In this document: positions 6,301 through 6,915 of the stretch, piece after piece | How the letters are laid out: the number at the start of each line of letters is the position of its first letter | Position numbering within the stretch: position 1 is the stretch's first letter | NCBI GenBank assembly: GCA_016793305.1 | Contig: JAEUHU010000517.1 | Span: 1-6,915 of the forward strand | DNA length: 6,915 nt | Direction: 5' to 3' | Source of the DNA: Planctomycetota bacterium | Lineage (GTDB): Bacteria; Planctomycetota; UBA1135; UBA2386 | Program-made: the position numbers and the translations under genes | Notes under the pieces: model-generated | Told to the model about the DNA's origin: nothing | What the model saw: the letters and a program-made list of their open reading frames with translations, nothing else | Databases searched by the model: none

Positions 6301-6724
6301 CGTAGACCTTGGCGATGCCCTCGTGGTCCATCATCGCCAGCGCCTGGCGCTCCTGCTCGAAGCGCGCGACGACCGCTCTGCTGTCCATGCCGAGCTTGAT
6401 CACCTTCAGCGCGACGAGTCGTCGCACCGGATCCAGCTGTTCGGCGCGGTAGACCGTGCCCATGCCGCCTTCGCCGAGGCGATCGAGGATGCGGTAGGGA
6501 CCGATCTGGAGCGTGCCCTTGTCGGTGGTCGGCTGCGGCACTGCGATCGTGGCCGCCAACCCGACGTCGTGCAGGGTCCGCAGACGAGCGCGCAGGGCAC
6601 TCGCCAGGGCCGGATGGCGGGCGCAGAGTTCGTCGACCGGCATCACACCGTCGACGCTGAAGCGGCGCAGGCATTCGGCGACGAGGTCTTCGAGCGGATC
6701 CGGGTCGGGTTCTAGGCTGGCCAT
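3374..6724 (-). CDS. Membrane Ser/Thr protein kinase with C-terminal formylglycine-generating-enzyme-like (SUMF1/EgtB/PvdO) domain
   Basis: 1116 residues. Residues 1-60 are a helical, acidic lead segment. The Hanks-type kinase domain (about 77-375) has every key element: GEGGMG (84-89), catalytic Lys107 in VALK, Glu125 in helix C, HRDLKPGN (198-205, Asp200 and Asn205), DFG (221-223), APE (252-254), RADVYSLG (266-273) and the RRY near 359. It should phosphorylate Ser/Thr from the cytoplasm. A membrane span follows (about 401-422), then a coiled coil (about 425-480), then a helical, TPR-like region (about 480-800, e.g. FLYTLAWAALANGHDDEARQ at 650-669). Residues 862-1112 form an FGE-like fold (LPGGRVTLGS, LTQGQW, LPTEAQWEYGCRGG, GLHDVHGNVFE, RGGSYNFS, NLGLR). 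The Cys pair that true FGE carries after RGGS is absent, so a binding or sensor role is more likely than catalysis. With one span, that part should lie outside the membrane. ATG 6724 has AAGGA five bases upstream. No sigma or phosphatase partner is visible beside it. Confidence 0.93.
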   Translation of the reverse strand: MASLEPDPDPLEDLVAECLRRFSVDGVMPVDELCARHPALASALRARLRTLHDVGLAATIAVPQPTTDKGTLQIGPYRILDRLGEGGMGTVYRAEQLDPVRRLVALKVIKLGMDSRAVVARFEQERQALAMMDHEGIAKVYDCGTTERGQPFFAMEFVKGVPLDRYCDDQKVSLKDRLLLMRQVCAAVQHAHHKGVVHRDLKPGNVLVSDDGGKRSVKVIDFGLAKAMGGKLVEATLFTEAGQIVGTPEYMAPEQADPTNLNIDTRADVYSLGVMLYQLLCGELPFSGAELRTAGMLEMQRILRVVEPEKPSTKLTKLGGEAVPIAESRRVSVSALKKALVGDLDWVVLKALEKERNRRYETANALSADLQRYLDDEPLVAGPPSAGYRLRKLVRRYRAQVLAGSAVLLTAVVGAVVAVNYALIAGENERLANQRATENARLAAAETKAKEDALTQRRRADQAASTNAELAAERGRAVGQFNQLSAVVRLQDALAKQDGLWPAWPDKVAALQSWLDNDCGQLLAQRPQIEATIAELRRKAIPPTVEQVDADRRAAAEWPVLERQQQLVASLRRAQAIREGTGKEELPELPAVLKNANASTLNSFAWQRVAPEEPGSDKVERTAFGEEAAGLIAARAAVAKAAGQDGDFQFLYTLAWAALANGHDDEARQRAAEALAKAPARERATCLAHQRAIEAAIAEAPTRLAVAEKELAELDAKVSVRRTWTFGGDEEGRSAQFLHNALVDVLAGLDSMEAEERVDVAQRLTWAQQVEAASLTSHRERWAEARRAIQRADGVTASELYREAQIDLSPQMGLVPIGMNPVTKLWEFYDLRSAWDGEQAATEIVIPTHEEDGTIEVKASSGIVFVLLPGGRVTLGSQNEDPNAPLYDPQRRDDEWLHEVTLAPFLLARHELTQGQWARLWTWDSEFRYPSNFKAGQDIGGNRITLANPVEQVDWSMCDRLLRRNGLVLPTEAQWEYGCRGGTKTVWNVDFEQLRRVANVADAAAKAAAPQWGNSESWRDGHVVHAPVGTFAANGFGLHDVHGNVFETCLDWYGDYGSERAGDGLRSVGSPFAARCRRGGSYNFSAVSARSAGRFAGASSVRTGNLGLRPARTIAP

Positions 6725-6915
6725 GGCGGTCCTTCCTTGGCCCGTAGGCTACGGAGCGGGGCTCCCGGTGGCAGCGGCCGAGTCGGCAGAAGGCGAGCGC
6801 CGGACCGGCGCGTTCGCCGCGACCCTGCTCCTGAGTTTGTGGGCGGTCTACGGAGCCCTCGTACCAGTCGTACAGCGGCTCGTGCTTGTGGGCCTGGACG
6901 AAGGCGTTCACTCAG
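6725..6915. other. Region upstream of the kinase gene, no supported gene
   Basis: These 191 bases contain the kinase ribosome-binding site (AAGGA just before 6724 on the minus strand) and presumably its promoter, which I could not identify. Two open frames reach the right edge and cannot be judged. A minus-strand frame from GTG 6911 starts VNAFVQAHKHEPLYDWYEGS with all-G/C third positions, then degrades and runs into the kinase out of frame. A plus-strand frame from ATG 6723 (64 codons, open at the edge) includes a hydrophobic stretch FAATLLLSLWAVYGALVPVV but has mixed third positions. Confidence 0.3.

Noticed and set aside
5799..6911. Minus-strand 370-codon frame overlapping the kinase N-terminus
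   Set aside because: It is out of frame with the kinase, has Arg-rich shadow composition, and the kinase motifs (GEGGMG, HRD, DFG) lie in the other frame with a good ribosome site.
1..6915. CRISPR arrays, tRNA or rRNA genes, transposases or attachment sites
   Set aside because: I saw no regularly spaced repeats, cloverleaf sequence, rRNA motif, transposase motif or long terminal repeat in the window.

Overview
The window is GC-rich DNA with strong G/C preference at third codon positions. The best clue to the host is the large protein kinase on the minus strand. Its layout (short helical N-terminus, Hanks-type kinase, RY-E-T-A and DDEP motifs after the kinase lobe, one membrane span, coiled coil, helical-repeat-like middle, C-terminal sulfatase-modifying-factor domain) is typical of Planctomycetota. 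I infer a planctomycete chromosome; nothing here fixes the genus.

Layout from left to right. (1) 1-386, minus: N-terminal part of a FliA/WhiG-family sigma factor, running off the left edge. (2) 387-~830: its long 5' leader. It contains a convincing cyclic-di-GMP-I (GEMM-I) riboswitch at ~663-764 on the minus strand, then ~275 nt with several strong hairpins before the sigma start codon. (3) ~895-952: hairpins that probably end the apt transcript. (4) 953-1465, minus: adenine phosphoribosyltransferase (apt). (5) 1628-2140, minus: an unrecognised 170-residue protein. (6) 2251-2523, minus, and 2813-3067, plus: two small exported proteins, divergently transcribed and clearly paralogous, on either side of a G-rich intergenic region with a palindrome. 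(7) 3068-3373: intergenic region between converging genes, with hairpins. (8) 3374-6724, minus: the 1116-residue kinase fused to a formylglycine-generating-enzyme-like domain that lacks the catalytic cysteines. (9) 6725-6915: upstream region with no firmly supported gene.

How the parts fit together. The most notable unit is the c-di-GMP aptamer in the leader of a flagellar/developmental-type sigma factor gene. If the two share a transcript, the second messenger would control synthesis of a sigma factor that in other bacteria drives motility or development genes. The kinase looks like a separate membrane signalling module with its kinase domain in the cytoplasm. The exported paralogs may form a cell-envelope family of unknown function. 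The apt gene is ordinary purine salvage. Apart from the riboswitch and sigma gene, I see no firm functional link between the genes.
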